From Mus musculus (taxonomy: Eukaryota > Chordata > Mammalia > Rodentia > Muridae), in contig NC_000067.6 in the NCBI RefSeq assembly GCF_000001635.26, positions 23,086,511 through 23,150,510 on the forward strand: DNA of 64,000 nt, written 5' to 3'. Positions within the stretch are counted from its first letter, which is position 1; each line of letters starts with the position of its first letter. A program made the translations under genes and the position numbers. The notes under the pieces are model-generated. The model was not told where the DNA came from, made no database searches, and was given only the letters and a program-made list of their open reading frames with translations. Below are positions 21,871 through 33,594 of this stretch, in pieces.

Positions 21871-23105
21871 TCATTCTGAGTGAAGTAACCCAGTCCCAAA
21901 AGAACATGCAAACTATATATTCACTTATAAGTGGAACTCATAGGTTAACCATAAAATACAGGATGCCCATGCTACATGCCACAGTTCCAAGGAAGCTGGA
22001 CAGGAAGGAAGGCACAAGCATCCTTGAAAAGGGGTATGGAGTGATCGTGGAAGGCAGATGAAGGGAGGGAACTTGGTGGGAGAGGAAATTAGGAAGGGAG
22101 TGGAGGCTCAGGGTAGAGTATGAGGAGGGACAGGGAGGATGGTCATATGGCCATGAGAATGGAAATCTGCAACCTATGATATAGGGGACATGTTGCGGGA
22201 AATATTAAAAAACTGGCACGTTCTTGCGCTTGTGCGGGCAACTCTCTGCTCTGTGGGCCTGGCCAGCCATGCACTGGCAGGCAATGGCTGACCTATTTTA
22301 TCTCGTGGAGACTCTCTGGCCCGGAGCTCCTGAAACATTTCCACCCAGCTTGCTAAGTTTCCACTGGTGGATTGCTACCACACCAACCCTGTTCTTCACA
22401 TCCCCCACGGCCTTTGTGGTGCACCTCAGGCAAACCCTTGCTTTGTACCTTTCTCTCTTGAACCAGGATGAGCCACCACATGAAGGAAAACACAACACAA
22501 ACTTAGTTCAGAAATGACAGTAACTCAGTTGCTGGGCGCAGCAACTAAAATCCTAATCTGGTAAGCTTTATTAAATCTAAATCCTCCAGTGGCGAATCCT
22601 AATGGCTATGCTATTGAAACTGGGAGACAATCGTAGCTACATCTTGTCCTCACTCTATCCCCCTCCAAAAGGACCTAACTCCCTCCTGCTTCCTTTCTTC
22701 CTCCATCCAACCCAGAAGTCCTGATTGGCTCCTTTATTCATTGGGGGATTGGTTTTAAAGAAGTCACCTGAGTACATGGCTCACTCCTTGTCTGCAACCC
22801 TTCCCAAGAGACCTGAATTAGCATAAAAATACAAAAAGCACCTGGCCCATCCACAGCTGGGACTTCTCCAGGAAGAGATGAAAAGCTGAGATAAGGAAGC
22901 TCAGGAGAATCAAAGGAAGTGTCCTTAGCTGTGTCTCAAAGCACTGGGGACATGGAGCCCAGGGAAGCTGCCAGGCAGGAAATTGGAGTGAAAGGGACAC
23001 CAACCCACCCACAAACTTTCAACCCAAAATTTATCCTGTCTACAAGAAATGTAGGGATTGGGGATGAAGCAGAGACCGAAGAAATGACCAACCATAAAGT
23101 TGGTT
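21871..23105 (+). mobile_element. 5'-inverted Lx-type L1, inverted segment (split by LTR)
   Basis: Plus-strand L1 sequence runs from the end of ORF2 (ATTCTGAGTGAAGTAACCCA at 21873-21892) into the 3' UTR (22859-23095, with CAACCCACCCACAAACTTTC). It stops almost exactly where the minus-oriented 3' segment begins in L1 coordinates. That geometry is the hallmark of twin priming. The diverged flanking duplication appears as CATAAGGCTGG near 21220 and CATAAAGTTGG at 23094. An ERV LTR (22190-22858) interrupts it. Confidence 0.8.
22190..22858 (-). mobile_element. ERV solo LTR inserted in the inverted L1
   Basis: About 670 bases unlike the flanking L1. On the minus strand they begin near TGTGGATGGGCCAGG, carry a poly(A) signal AATAAA in TTAATAAAGCTTACC (plus 22562-22576), and end CCCGCAACA. 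The L1 reads continuously across it. GGGAC on both sides (22185-22189 and 22859-22863) is a possible target duplication, but that places the ends slightly outside the TG/CA pair. The family is not named with confidence; no internal viral genes are present. Confidence 0.65.
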
Positions 23106-23760
23106 TTGAGATCATTTTCTTGTGCTTCTACTGCATTGAAATATTCAGGTTTTGCAGTCACAGGATCCCTGGACTCTGGTGGTACCACATTTTCCTGGCT
23201 GTTGGTGATTGTGTTCTTACACTAGTATTTAACCATCTGGGTTTCAGATCATTATATGTCTAGGTGCAGATTTTTGAGTTTGTCTTTGTTGGATGGGTGT
23301 TTTGTTCCTTGGTTTCTGATTCCTCTTGTCTTTGTGGGCTGGATTTTCTGGTGGCCTGCTTGACCTCTGATCCATTAGGGAGTCTCTGGCTGGGTTGGGG
23401 GCTTGACTTCTGGCAACAAGCTTGGCCTTTAGTGCAAGCAGGGGGCTGGGGTGTTTCTATTCTTATGATTGCTGTGACCTGCACCTGAGCAGATGGCGTC
23501 TGCCAGAATTGGAAGCAAGGGTCCCACTCCAAGGGACAGGTGGTAAGGGGAGAGGGGGAGACTGGAATGTGTCTTTTAGAACCTAGTCTAGGGAATGGAG
23601 CAGTTCATCTGGCAGACTGGTCACTCACCTATTCTTCTGACTGGTGTGGCTTGCAGCTGAGCAGCTGAAGTCTGCTGCAATTCTGGCAGAGGCCTAGCCA
23701 CTGGATGGCTGGTGAGGTGGGAGGTGAAATTTGTCCTTGTGTATTCTATTTCTAAATAAA

Positions 23761-24568
23761 GACATGTTCTTAAATTTTATTTGGAAATTTAAAAATGAGA
23801 ACATAACACACATTCTATTATAAATTTCTATTATTAATGCTTAATTATTTTACCTCTTTCCTTTGGGTTAGAAATATTTTTAGTATTATAATTTCTCTAT
23901 ATACTCAGTTATAAGTGTTTTGTGGATTTCTGCTATAATTATTCAAAACCAATATGAAATTTTTGGTTAACAATAAGGAAACAGTTCTAAACTAAAAGGC
24001 TACTGAATAATCAGATAAAAGTTCTTAGATCAGCATTTCCTTAAATATCTATCCATCATAAAATACTAGACTCATAAAATGCTTACTGAGAAAAGCAGTC
24101 AGTAGTATTTAGGAAACATTTCATGTTTCCACTTTATTTCAGAGATTCCCTGTGGACTTGGCACAATTTTTGAGAGAATCAGTATTTAAGGGGAAACATG
24201 AGAATACATGTTTAATTCCTTTTTATCCCAGTATTTTCTGAATTTATTTGATTGTAATAGTTCTAGATAGTTATGTTTATTAATTACCATGCATAGAAAC
24301 AAATTTGGGCCTCCATTACATTGAAATCCTTTCCAAAGTTCTCCTTGTCTACTCTAGACTCAGTAGACATTGGTTAGATATGGTTGGAGACGGTCCTTAC
24401 CTAGACTGTCGCCTTCAGGACTTGCAGGCTTTTGCCAAGAATTAGGTAAAGAGGGATTTAGATGAGCTTACAATTACAGGTTACAGTCCACTGTTTTGAA
24501 GAAGTCCCCGTGCTGGGAGTTTTACACAGCTGCTTACATTGCCTCCATGGCCAAAGGGTAGAAATGAA
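23761..24568. other. AT-rich unique sequence, no gene seen
   Basis: No repeat or exon is recognised. Confidence 0.45.
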
Positions 24569-24758
24569 TCTGGAGAAATGGCTCAGCAGCTTTTGTGATA
24601 TTCAATCATGTAGACCAAAGCTTGGATCCCAGCACCCCCAGGAGGGACAAAGCACAAATGGCTACATCTCCTGCTCCAAGAGATCTAACTTTTGCGCATG
24701 CATATGTTAATGTACTTAGACACATACACACATGAATACACACAAATAAAGCCTCATC
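24569..24758 (+). repeat. B2/B3-type SINE
   Basis: Starts with a tRNA-like head (AATCTGGAGAAATGGCTCAG at 24568-24587), then GGATCCCAGCACCCCCAGGA, and ends in ACACATACACACATGAATAC plus AAATAAAGCC. A TTTA-rich run follows at 24764-24783. Confidence 0.7.
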
Positions 24759-24783
24759 TCTTTTTTATTTATTTATTTATTTT

Positions 24784-26105
24784 AAAGCAGAAGAAAGGAA
24801 TGCCTGTGTTTAGCTTACGTTTTCCTTTCTATCAGTCCAGGACCCAGCCCATGAAAGGGTGCTGCCCACAGTCAGGACAGATCTCTCTACCACAAATAAC
24901 TCAATTAAGGAAATTCTTCACAGGTTATGCTTACAGACCAAACTGATGTAACTGATGTAGACAATTCCTCATTTTGGTCACCTTTCCAAGTGATTCTAGA
25001 CTGTATAGAGTTGTATTAGCATTCACCATGACACTGACTGCCAGCAATAAGCGGACAAGTTCTCACATTTTATAAGAGATCTCATTTAGAAGCCAGGGGC
25101 TGTACCCTTCACCTCTGCTATTCTTCTAGCATTTCCTTTGTGCCTCTTTTAAAGCACATATCATTATGTGTCTTGAGTTGGAATTATTTATGCATTTGTC
25201 TATTTTCTGCCTTGGATGATGGACCCCTTTTGAGGAAGACTCATATTTAATTCACTGAATCTCACTCAACTTGGGCAGGGGGCCTTGCACTGAGCACCCC
25301 TCCAAGCATAGGGTGCTACCAATTTAATGATTTGCATCCTATTCTAAACTGTATTGCAGTCTTTGAGAGCAGAAGTCATTGTCGTTGTTTTCCTAGAGAA
25401 ACATTTGTGAAGTTAGGAATCAAACTTTCTTTCAGTGAGGAGACAACTATGGATGGCAGAAATGTGGGGTCCATATGAATTGTCCTGTGGTTATCCCTGG
25501 GAGAACTCCACTTTCTTAAAGATGGAATTCTTTTCATGCATTCATAGCAGACTAAGAAAATGCAAGTCATCTCTCCTAATGAGACATTTCCTTTCTCATG
25601 GTTGCTTACACAAAGGCACGAATGCATAGAATGCCCCATTATCTAAATAACTAGGGAGGGGGAGAATGGGAACCGTTTGAAGAAAATATATGGCAATGAC
25701 CTCTTTTACAGCATTGCTAAAAAGGACAAATGATGCCAGGCTGGCTATTCCTGTGGATGACCTCAGCACTAACTCAGCTCAAGACGATGTTCACACTTGA
25801 GGAAAATGAAGTACAGAGTTGTGATTAAGCCCATGGCAAGAGGAAACACCTCTGCTCTGAAATGGAATTTAGGTCAACTGATGTTGGAAGGAGCAGGGGG
25901 GGGCGGGGGTCACACTGAAACACTGTCAGAGCTTTCTAACTTTAGGCGTGGTAACTTTCAGGTCTCAAAGTTTAGCTGCTCCTTGCTGTCAAGAATCCTA
26001 TGGAAGAGGTCAACGGAAACAGATGTGGAATCCAGCAGTGTTCAGCACTGCTCTTGGTGCCTCCCAGGAAGCCAGGAAGACTAAAAACTGAAGGTAGCTG
26101 TGGGG
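24784..26105. other. Unique sequence with possible L2 fragment
   Basis: Roughly 25120-25310 shows an L2-like 3' end (GATGGACCCC..GAGGAAGACTCATATTTAATTC, then GGGCAGGGGGCCTTGCACTG). Identification is modest. A short G/GC-rich patch lies at 25893-25907. Nothing else is recognised. Confidence 0.4.
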
Positions 26106-26530
26106 AGGGCTCTGCTGTTTACTTTCATGTCAACTTAACATGAGCTAGAGTCATCTGGGAAGAGGGTACCTCAACTGAGAAAATGCTTGCATCAGATGGG
26201 CCTGTGGGCAAGTCTGTGAGGGCATTTTCTTGATGAATGATTAGTGTGGGAAGGTACAGCCCACTGTGGGTGGTGCTAGCCCTGGGCTGATGGTTCTGCA
26301 GTAAAAGAAGGCAAGCTAGGAAGCAAGCCAGCAAGCAGCATTCCTCCATGGCTTCTGCATCAGTCCTAGCCTGCAGGTTCCTGCTTTTAGTTCTTGCTCT
26401 GACTTTTCTTTATAATGGACTACATGTTGTCAGGTAAAATAAACCCTTTCCCCCACCCCACCCTCTGCTGCCCTAAGTTGCTTTTGGCTTTGCAGTTTAT
26501 CCCAACAACAGAAAGCAAACTAGGGCAGAA
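26106..26530 (+). repeat. Rodent LTR-like interspersed repeat
   Basis: Same family as 56411-56806: TGTCAACTTAACATGAGCTA, CACTGTGGGTGGTGCTAGCC, a GCAAGCCAGCAAGCAGCATT block, CCTCCATGGCTTCTGCATCA and AAATAAACCCTTTCCC. The family name is uncertain. The 74-codon minus frame in it is not a gene. Confidence 0.6.
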
Positions 26531-28420
26531 GGTCACTGAAACCCAACTTTAACAGTGAGATGCCAGCATCCATGATTGTGCCCAATGTTAACCTGAGGTG
26601 ACATACACTATGAGAACACTTACTATCTACTTCATCTTCATCATAGTCCCATCCCATTTGATGATGCTGTCTGTCATGCAGACATTGGACCTCTGGAGTC
26701 ACATTCACTTCTTCAGTTCATTAGTCTCCGTTCCAGGCTTCTGCCATTAGCCTTACTCTTCTTCCTTTACAGATCTGGCCACATCCAAGTTAATTTCAAC
26801 CAGATTCCCTACGTGCTCCCAAATGCAGATGTGACTAGCAAACAAACAAGCAACCCTCCACAACAACTCATGTATTAAATTAAGTAGATCTGTGTGTGCA
26901 TGTAAAAAAAAGAAAAGAAGAGAAAAGGAAAAAAGAAAAGAGAAAAGGAAAGAAACAGCAGCCACTAAATGAAATAGAGGTAGGCTTCTCTCTGATGGGA
27001 ACATCATGGGCTGATAAGGTAGAAGCATGATTCTGTAGCCTTGGGCTATTTTTGGCTTGCTCTAATCTCTTAAAAAGTAGCTTCTCTTTCAGGAACTATG
27101 GAGTCTATATTCTAGTCAGGAAAGAATAAGAGAAAGGAGAACATGTTTTCTCTTCCTTTAAGGGTTTGATTCAAGAGTTACACATGGCCCTTCCATTCAC
27201 ATTTGCTTGGCCAAAATCTAGCCATTGACTACATCTGATTTCACAGGATGACATGTGATTTGCTAAGCTTCTGTTGCTGTAGCAAGGAGAGAGAATATAA
27301 ACTGGAGAAGAAAAAACCAACAACAACCTCTATCATACTGGAGATGTAGACTTGTAGAGAGTAAGTCAGTTATACAGGTGAAGTGCTTAACACAGAGCAT
27401 AAAACAGGAAATCTGTGACAGCCACTAGATTTTAAGACTATAATAACTGGAATAGTGACTCAGTGTGGTCATGTATTCTTCCCATTTTAGGACCACATAT
27501 CTATAGACAATAAAATTCATGAGAACACTTTAGACTTCTTAATTTTAAAAAGCTCATTATTGATGTGTCTGACATTTAATTTTTTGAAATCTAGGTGAAA
27601 ATGAAATATGCAAAATATTTGCCCATCTAACCTTTTAATTATAGAAGATACATAATTATAATAAAACTAGTTCTGAGCATTAGGATCTTCTTGGTGTTTT
27701 TTATTAATACCTTAGTGTATCAAGGTATTAACTAGGGAAATCAACAGTGTTTGCTCTGACATTTGAGCCCTCACGTTAGAAAGGAACTGAATTTCTTTAA
27801 AGAGTTGACAATTAGAGGCACTTTCTTTATGAAAGATCAAAGGATTTAATTTGTTTGCTTAGCACCTCTTGTATCCAGGAATATAGCTAACTGAGTTCAC
27901 TCACTTCCACAGGCACTTTGGAGAGACTAAGAGAGCTCCTCTAACCTAGATATAAAAGTGGAAGCAAAATACATGAAAGTGATCTTGTTAAACCAGCAAG
28001 TGGCCATGCTTTGGCTGCAACAACTGTGCAGAAAGGGTTCTCTTTACGGCTATTATTAGCTCTTTAAAACTGTGTGGAGAGCTGGGCTTTCTACCCACCG
28101 GATGAATTTACTTTTTAATGCTGTTTGTTACCATGGAAATGTATTAGAGTCTTAAAGACAGCTAAACCTTCCTTATTAGTAATTTTGCATTTGAACTAAT
28201 TTTGCATTATTTAACCCATGTATGAATTAAGGTTGCATCTAAAAACAGGAATGATAATAGTACATGGTCTATAGAGTAATTATGGTGATTAGATTTTAGA
28301 GTAGAAGCATTCAGATAACATTGAGCATATAATGTAACAAACACTGTTGGAGTTTATAGTGTTCTGAATGTTAACCTCTACCCTTTACATAGCTTTACCA
28401 AGTTCACAACCTTTTAAGAA
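26531..28420. other. Mostly unique sequence, no gene seen
   Basis: An A/G-only stretch lies at about 26903-26956. The segment 27990-28260 is non-repetitive with clustered homeodomain and octamer-like words and is a candidate regulatory element (see findings). No exon is recognised. Confidence 0.4.
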
Positions 28421-28625
28421 AGATTTTATTTATGTGTATTTGTGTGTCTATATGAGTGTATGCCACATGTATGTGGGTACCAACAGAATCCAGAAGAGGG
28501 CACCAAACACCCAGGATCTGAAGTTAAAGGTCATTGTGAGCCACCCAACTTGGGTCCTCAGGAAGAGCAGCAAGGGCTCCAAGCACCTAGCCACCTCTTT
28601 CAGCCCCTCAAACCTCTTACAGATC
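28421..28625 (-). repeat. B3-type SINE, diverged
   Basis: Plus-strand text has the tail-side AGATTTTATTTATGTGTATT, ATCCAGAAGAGGGCACC at 28489-28505, GTGAGCCACCCAACTTGGGT and AGGAAGAGCAGCAAGGGCTC. The overlapping 130-codon frames at 28368-28834 run through it and are not genes. Confidence 0.65.
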
Positions 28626-30465
28626 TACAGACCCGTTTGTTCCTTCCTGGAGTCCTCAAATCAGAGTCAATCTTCCCATTTTCAAAGCAGTGCAAATGGA
28701 GGTTTACAGCTGACAGTTATAGAGGATCAAAGAATTTCCACAGAACATCGATTTGTTTAACCCCGTTTGCAATCCAGGGTTCACTAATACCAACAGGTAC
28801 TTCCAAAAGTGTAGACTCCTCTAATCCATACTAAAAGCAGAAGTAAAACAAGTAACAACAAACTTCTCTAAAGTTGCTAAGCCGCGGAAGCACTGTGCAA
28901 AGGCTCAATGCCATAGCTGAAGGTTTGTGTGACATAGTACCCCACCCCTAAGCCCTGCTGTAATCAAAGGAACTGGTCACTCCTGGTGACTATCAGTGAC
29001 TCAGATAGCTCTTTTGATGACCTCTACCAATTAATCGTGTCTTTCTGACTACTTCTGATCGACCTTGCAATGAACAGCATGAGTTAAGACCAGGACAAGC
29101 TCTGCCCAAGCAGAAATCTAAAATTAGATGGGCTCCACTTTGTGCCTAAAAAGAGGCTCTCTGCCCTAACGCATTCATCTCCTACTCCATAATTCCTTTA
29201 AATGAATTCTATTAGTCACAAAGACACTCTCTTAGGGCCTCTGCTCAAAACTCAGAGGAGCCCTTGAGTCTCACTTACACAAAGTACTAAATGTGACACT
29301 GAAAGAGGATTTGAGCTGTTCTTCCTTCTCCAGTAATAGACACAGAAAAGCAAATGAAAGCCAGTGCGTGTAAGTGAGGGTGACTCTTAGTAATCAGGCA
29401 CCCCCGTGGTCAGCCCGAGAGACCTAGTGACAGAAGGACCATCAGGCACCTCCATGGCCAGCCCGAGGGACCCAGCAGCTACAGAAAACATCATCACTAG
29501 CTGCCAAGAGGTGACACATTTCTACTGTTGTCTTATGTCACCTGTCCTCCTGCTCATGCGCTATATCCCCAGTAAAAGGCTGTGCTTCTCTTACCTTCCC
29601 CAATTCCTCCACCCAGAGGCCTGCTCAGGTCCAACAGTGACCATGATAAAGGCTGCCTAACACTGACGTGTCTGTGGTTGGGTAGTACTGAGAGCAGCTG
29701 TTAGAGCAGAGGAAGTTTCTCCACACTGAGCCAGAATCAAGCTTTTCTTCTGTAAATTGTTTTTGTCAGACACTTTATCACAGGGATGGAGGCAGAAATG
29801 ATGACAGATACCCGGTGGAAACATGATAAACTCTTTCTCTTGACTCAGGTTCAAGTGGACTTTCCTAGGCCGTGGGGGGAAAAAAGCAGACATAATGCTT
29901 ATATTTCTTACCCCAGAAGTTTGTATGGAATTCATCTAGTTTCATTTTATGTACAAATCAAACAAGAACATATATGTCCCCCATGAGACTGAGAAGTCTA
30001 GGGGAACATAAGCCCACACTGGAAATTCTGAACTTGACCTTAAATTTCCTTGTTTCTGAAAAGTTAGTCCTGTACGTCATTGATGGTCAACTGTGGCGCA
30101 ATGATGTGTAGATTCTGAACGCTGTAAGTTTTTATAGCTAAGAACATGAGCACCTGGATTCAAAGGTCATCAAGTAACACTAGATAAATACTTTCAGAGA
30201 GCTATAGATATGTACTTTTCCAGAACCACTTATTTATGTCCACAGTAGAGAAAGTAGTGAAGCATCCACCTGTCCCTCTTCTCCCAGACAGAGTTGTATA
30301 CACTTCCGTACCAAGATAAGACCTATCTCCATTTACTCCAGTCTCTGGATGGCCTTTTCTTCAGTCTCTGCTCCACATGTTTTCTCTGTATTTCCTTTAG
30401 ATAGGAGCAATTCTGGGTTAAATATTTGGAGATGAGTGAGTGGCCCCATCCCCCATCTGGGGGAA
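28626..30465. other. Unique sequence with a 48-base tandem duplication
   Basis: No exon or interspersed repeat is recognised. Two head-to-tail copies of a GC-rich 48-base unit lie at 29393-29440 and 29441-29488 (see findings). Confidence 0.4.
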
Positions 30466-30469
30466 AGAC

Positions 30470-30643
30470 GTACAAATTTATTTTATTTATATGGATATTC
30501 TGTAGCTGTCTTCAGACACACAAGAAGAGGGCATCGGATCCCATTGCAGATGGTTGTGAGCCACTTACAATTGCAGGGTATTGAACTGAGGACTTCTGGA
30601 AAAGCAGTCAGTGCTCTTAACTGCTGAGCCATGTCTCCAGACC
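30470..30643 (-). repeat. B2 SINE
   Basis: Plus-strand text: TTATTTTATTTATATGGATA, CTGTCTTCAGACACACAAGA at 30507-30526, GAAGAGGGCATCGGATCCC, GTGCTCTTAACTGCTGAGCC and the tRNA-like end ATGTCTCCAGACCC. Confidence 0.85.
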
Positions 30644-30735
30644 CTATGCGTAGCCCAGGCTGGCCTCAGACTCATGATCCTCCTGCCTCTGCCTCCTTCA
30701 GCAAATCCTACCAGTGTGCTTCACCACAACCAGCA
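30644..30735 (-). repeat. B1 fragment
   Basis: TAGCCCAGGCTGGCCTCAGA followed by CCTGCCTCTGCCTCC and a worn GTGCTTCACCACAACCAGC, i.e. the reverse complement of the 5' two-thirds of B1. It abuts the B2. Confidence 0.7.
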
Positions 30736-30737
30736 AA

Positions 30738-30775
30738 GATGTATGTATGTATGTATGTATGCATGTATGTATTTA
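30738..30775. repeat. (TATG)n microsatellite
   Basis: About nine TATG units with one TGCA interruption. Confidence 0.9.
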
Positions 30776-30938
30776 ATGTATATTAATGCTCTATCTACAT
30801 CTATACCTCCATGCCAGAAGAGGGCATCAGATTCCACTATGGATGGTTTGAGCCACCATGTGGTTGCTGAGAATTGAACTCATGAACTCTGGAGGAGCAG
30901 CCAGTCTCTTAACTGTTGAGCCATCTCTCCAGCTCCAG
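30776..30938 (-). repeat. B2/B3-type SINE
   Basis: ATGCCAGAAGAGGGCATCAG at 30811-30830, GAGCCACCATGTGGTTGCTG, AATTGAACTCATGAACTCTG and TTGAGCCATCTCTCCAGCTC, read as the reverse complement. Confidence 0.8.
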
Positions 30939-31384
30939 CATTTTTTTATTTGAAGATTTCATACATGAATACAATACATCTTGATGGCACTCCCATCCCC
31001 CTCCCCACCCCACTCCCCCGGCACACACACAGAAAAGAGGGTAGACAAACACACCAGATGCCCTTTACAAGTTCTGAGCTTTCCAGTGTGACATTCCTTT
31101 CTTACACTTCCTGTGCAGCCCTTCTGCATTCTTACAGCATTCCCATGTGGGAAGTGCTTGGCACAGGAAACTGACTTGAAATACTTCGTGATTAAAATAG
31201 AAGACTCATTTCCTGGTCCACCCAGAAGTTTTGTATTCTGATAATATGAGTTTCTGTATTTGTACACACAAATGTATATGTAAATATATGCATTTACGTA
31301 TTTATGGATACATACATATTAGATAACAGGCTATCTTGCCAGCTTATAAGAATAGCTAGATTGAAAAAAAAAATCTGCCATTTT

Positions 31385-31478
31385 TCTTTAAATCCAGTCT
31401 GGTTTACATAGTGAAGTCCAGGCAAGGCAGCTCTGCATAATGAGGCCCTATCTCAAAGCAAAACAAGAACAAAATAAC
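31385..31478 (+). repeat. B1/proto-B1 fragment
   Basis: GTCTGGTTTACATAGTGAAG, CCAGGCAAGGCAGCTCTG, then a CCCTATCTCAAAGC ending and A-rich tail correspond to the 3' half of B1. The 5' half is absent. Confidence 0.6.
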
Positions 31479-32844
31479 CTTTTATTTCCCACTCAATGCA
31501 CCATTCACAATTTCCCAAGATAGTAAGTTTACTCTTGTTAGCTAGAATGACTAGTAATCTTCGTTTCACTCTCAGAAGACCCCTGTTTGCAAAGTAAATT
31601 ATTCTGTCATCCAAAAAGTGATGCACATAATCTGAAGAAGTGTCTTTGGAAAGGTTGAATATTATCTGAGGTTTCTGTATGGCTTTTAACATGTGGAGAT
31701 TAATTCTTAATTGCCACTTCAGCAAATTTGCCACAGAGCAGCACTTCCTCTGTGCAGGTTGCCACCCAAACAGCAAAACTGCTTTGTGTTGGTTTTGGTT
31801 TTTGTTTGTTTTTGAGACTTTCTACTTTCTAGAACTCAACACCAATGACAAAGCACAAATCACTTTCTCATTGCTTATCTGGGGTATTTAAGTAAATTTT
31901 TCTTTGCATATGTTTTCATTGGCATCCCTAATATGGGGCTAAATGAATGAATGATCTATCTTTGAATAAAATAAGTGGTTAACCCCCAATATAATACTAA
32001 AGGATTCAGGGTGTTTGCAGGGTTACTAGCTCCATGGTTCATTTATTCTAAAGTTGTGCAGCGACAACCTACCTTGCAGCTTGAACAGGTTTGCTACTGA
32101 GCTCCTTCTACAAGTGCAACTGAAACACAACATTAAATCATTTACAGTAGGTTAGTGGCAAAGAGGGAAACCAAACCACAAGTTGTTGCTATTGAAACTC
32201 CCGCTCAGCACTCTGCCTTGGTGTGACAACATGTTGGTATTCTTTGTGTGTCCTGTGTACATTTCCAAGTTGCTGTATTTCATGCAATATATGACGCACC
32301 TTTGCACCATTACGGTGCCTTCAGTCTAAAAACACATTAGTAACACTGCATTTATTGAAAATCAAGTTTTCAATATGTTCAAGTCTTATTTATATGTAAA
32401 TGAAAGTTCAAAATAAAACTGAAAGAGATAAAGCTAAAAGGAATGGAAGAACACGACAGCTGAAGAGCCTGATAAAAGGAAACGAGGATTATCAGTGCTG
32501 TTGCTAAGCACACAGGTGGAGCCATCCCAGGATACTTGTGCACTAGGGTAGGGATGGAGTCTCAGGACCACTGGGGAGAGAGAGGTACGCGTGCTTCTCT
32601 GTAAGAAGGCAAACAACCTGTGCAAATCTCCCTGAATACTTTAACTCATCTCCAGATTACTGTTAATATCAATTTTAATGTAAGTGCTATACAAAACACT
32701 GCCATGCTGACTGGTTTATAAGTAAAGTGTTCTACAGTATGAATTTTTAAAAATTTTTTTTTCATTTGAGATTGGGTGAATCTGCAGATGCTAAGGATAT
32801 AGAAACCTACAAGTATATAAAAGGACTGATGGATATAATCATGG

Positions 32845-32885
<41 letters not shown>

Positions 32886-33594
32886 GAATAATAGAAGTTT
32901 CTATGAGAGGAAAACTGGTCAATATCTACAGATTGTTTCAGAGGGCAGAGAAGCAGGTGTCACTGGTTCATTAAAAAAAAAGTAGAAAACAGCATGTTGA
33001 GATTACACCTTATGTAACACGAGAGAACCAAACACTTAGTGAACTAGCCCAAATCCTCATGTCTCACAGAAGCCAGACTGTGCAGCAGCTTACAAAAGGA
33101 GCCAGAAATAGAGATCTGGTGAGCTAATGTTCACTGAAATACTACACTCAGTCCATACGATGCAGTGCAGGAGAGAGGAAGAAAATGGGGGTAAGGACCG
33201 AGAGGGAGAGACGAGGGGCAGAGGGAGGTCCTTTGTATTCCTGCAGTCCACTCAGTGCCCAGGGTCTGTCCTGACACCTGGAATGAAGCTCAGGCATCTG
33301 AAGCATGAATTATTGTACAAAACCTGCACTTGCCTCCTTCAGCATATTTAAAAATGTTAATAGCTAATCTACATATTGCCTTTCACTGTCAAATTTATAT
33401 AATTACATAATTCGATTTTGGTATAGCATAGAACCATTGGCCTAACCAGCTGGAAATACAGCCCTTCAAGATGATATACAATACTGGCTGTTATACGTTA
33501 TGTTATGTCTCATATATTGCCTTGCCCTATGAGCAGTATTGTATTATTATAAACATTCTTAGCTTCTATTATAATATGGGCATAAGTGCCATAT
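31479..33594. other. Mostly unique sequence, no gene seen
   Basis: No exon or named interspersed repeat. A small perfect hairpin (GCACC..GGTGC) lies at 32304-32318, and a GATA tract is listed separately. Confidence 0.4.
32845..32885. repeat. (TAGA)n / GATA microsatellite
   Basis: Ten perfect tetranucleotide units. Confidence 0.95.

Larger units (their letters stand above)
19858..23760 (-). mobile_element. Host minus-strand L1/HAL1-type LINE, interrupted three times
   Basis: On the minus strand a LINE can be followed from a 5' UTR-like section (about 23760 down to 23106), into ORF1-like sequence (21228 to 20954), and on to the ORF1 end and beyond (20543 to about 19858). In the LINE the bases read as CAAAACCAACTTTATG immediately before the first break and continue after it. 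The LINE is split by a 5'-inverted L1 (21229-23105), itself carrying an LTR, and by the IAP LTR (20550-20947). Open frames such as the minus frame at 20746-21090 mix ORF1 remnants with LTR sequence and are not genes. Confidence 0.75.

Noticed and set aside
30470..30938. tRNA-like sequences
   Set aside because: These are the tRNA-derived heads of B2-family SINEs; no intact cloverleaf with anticodon could be drawn.
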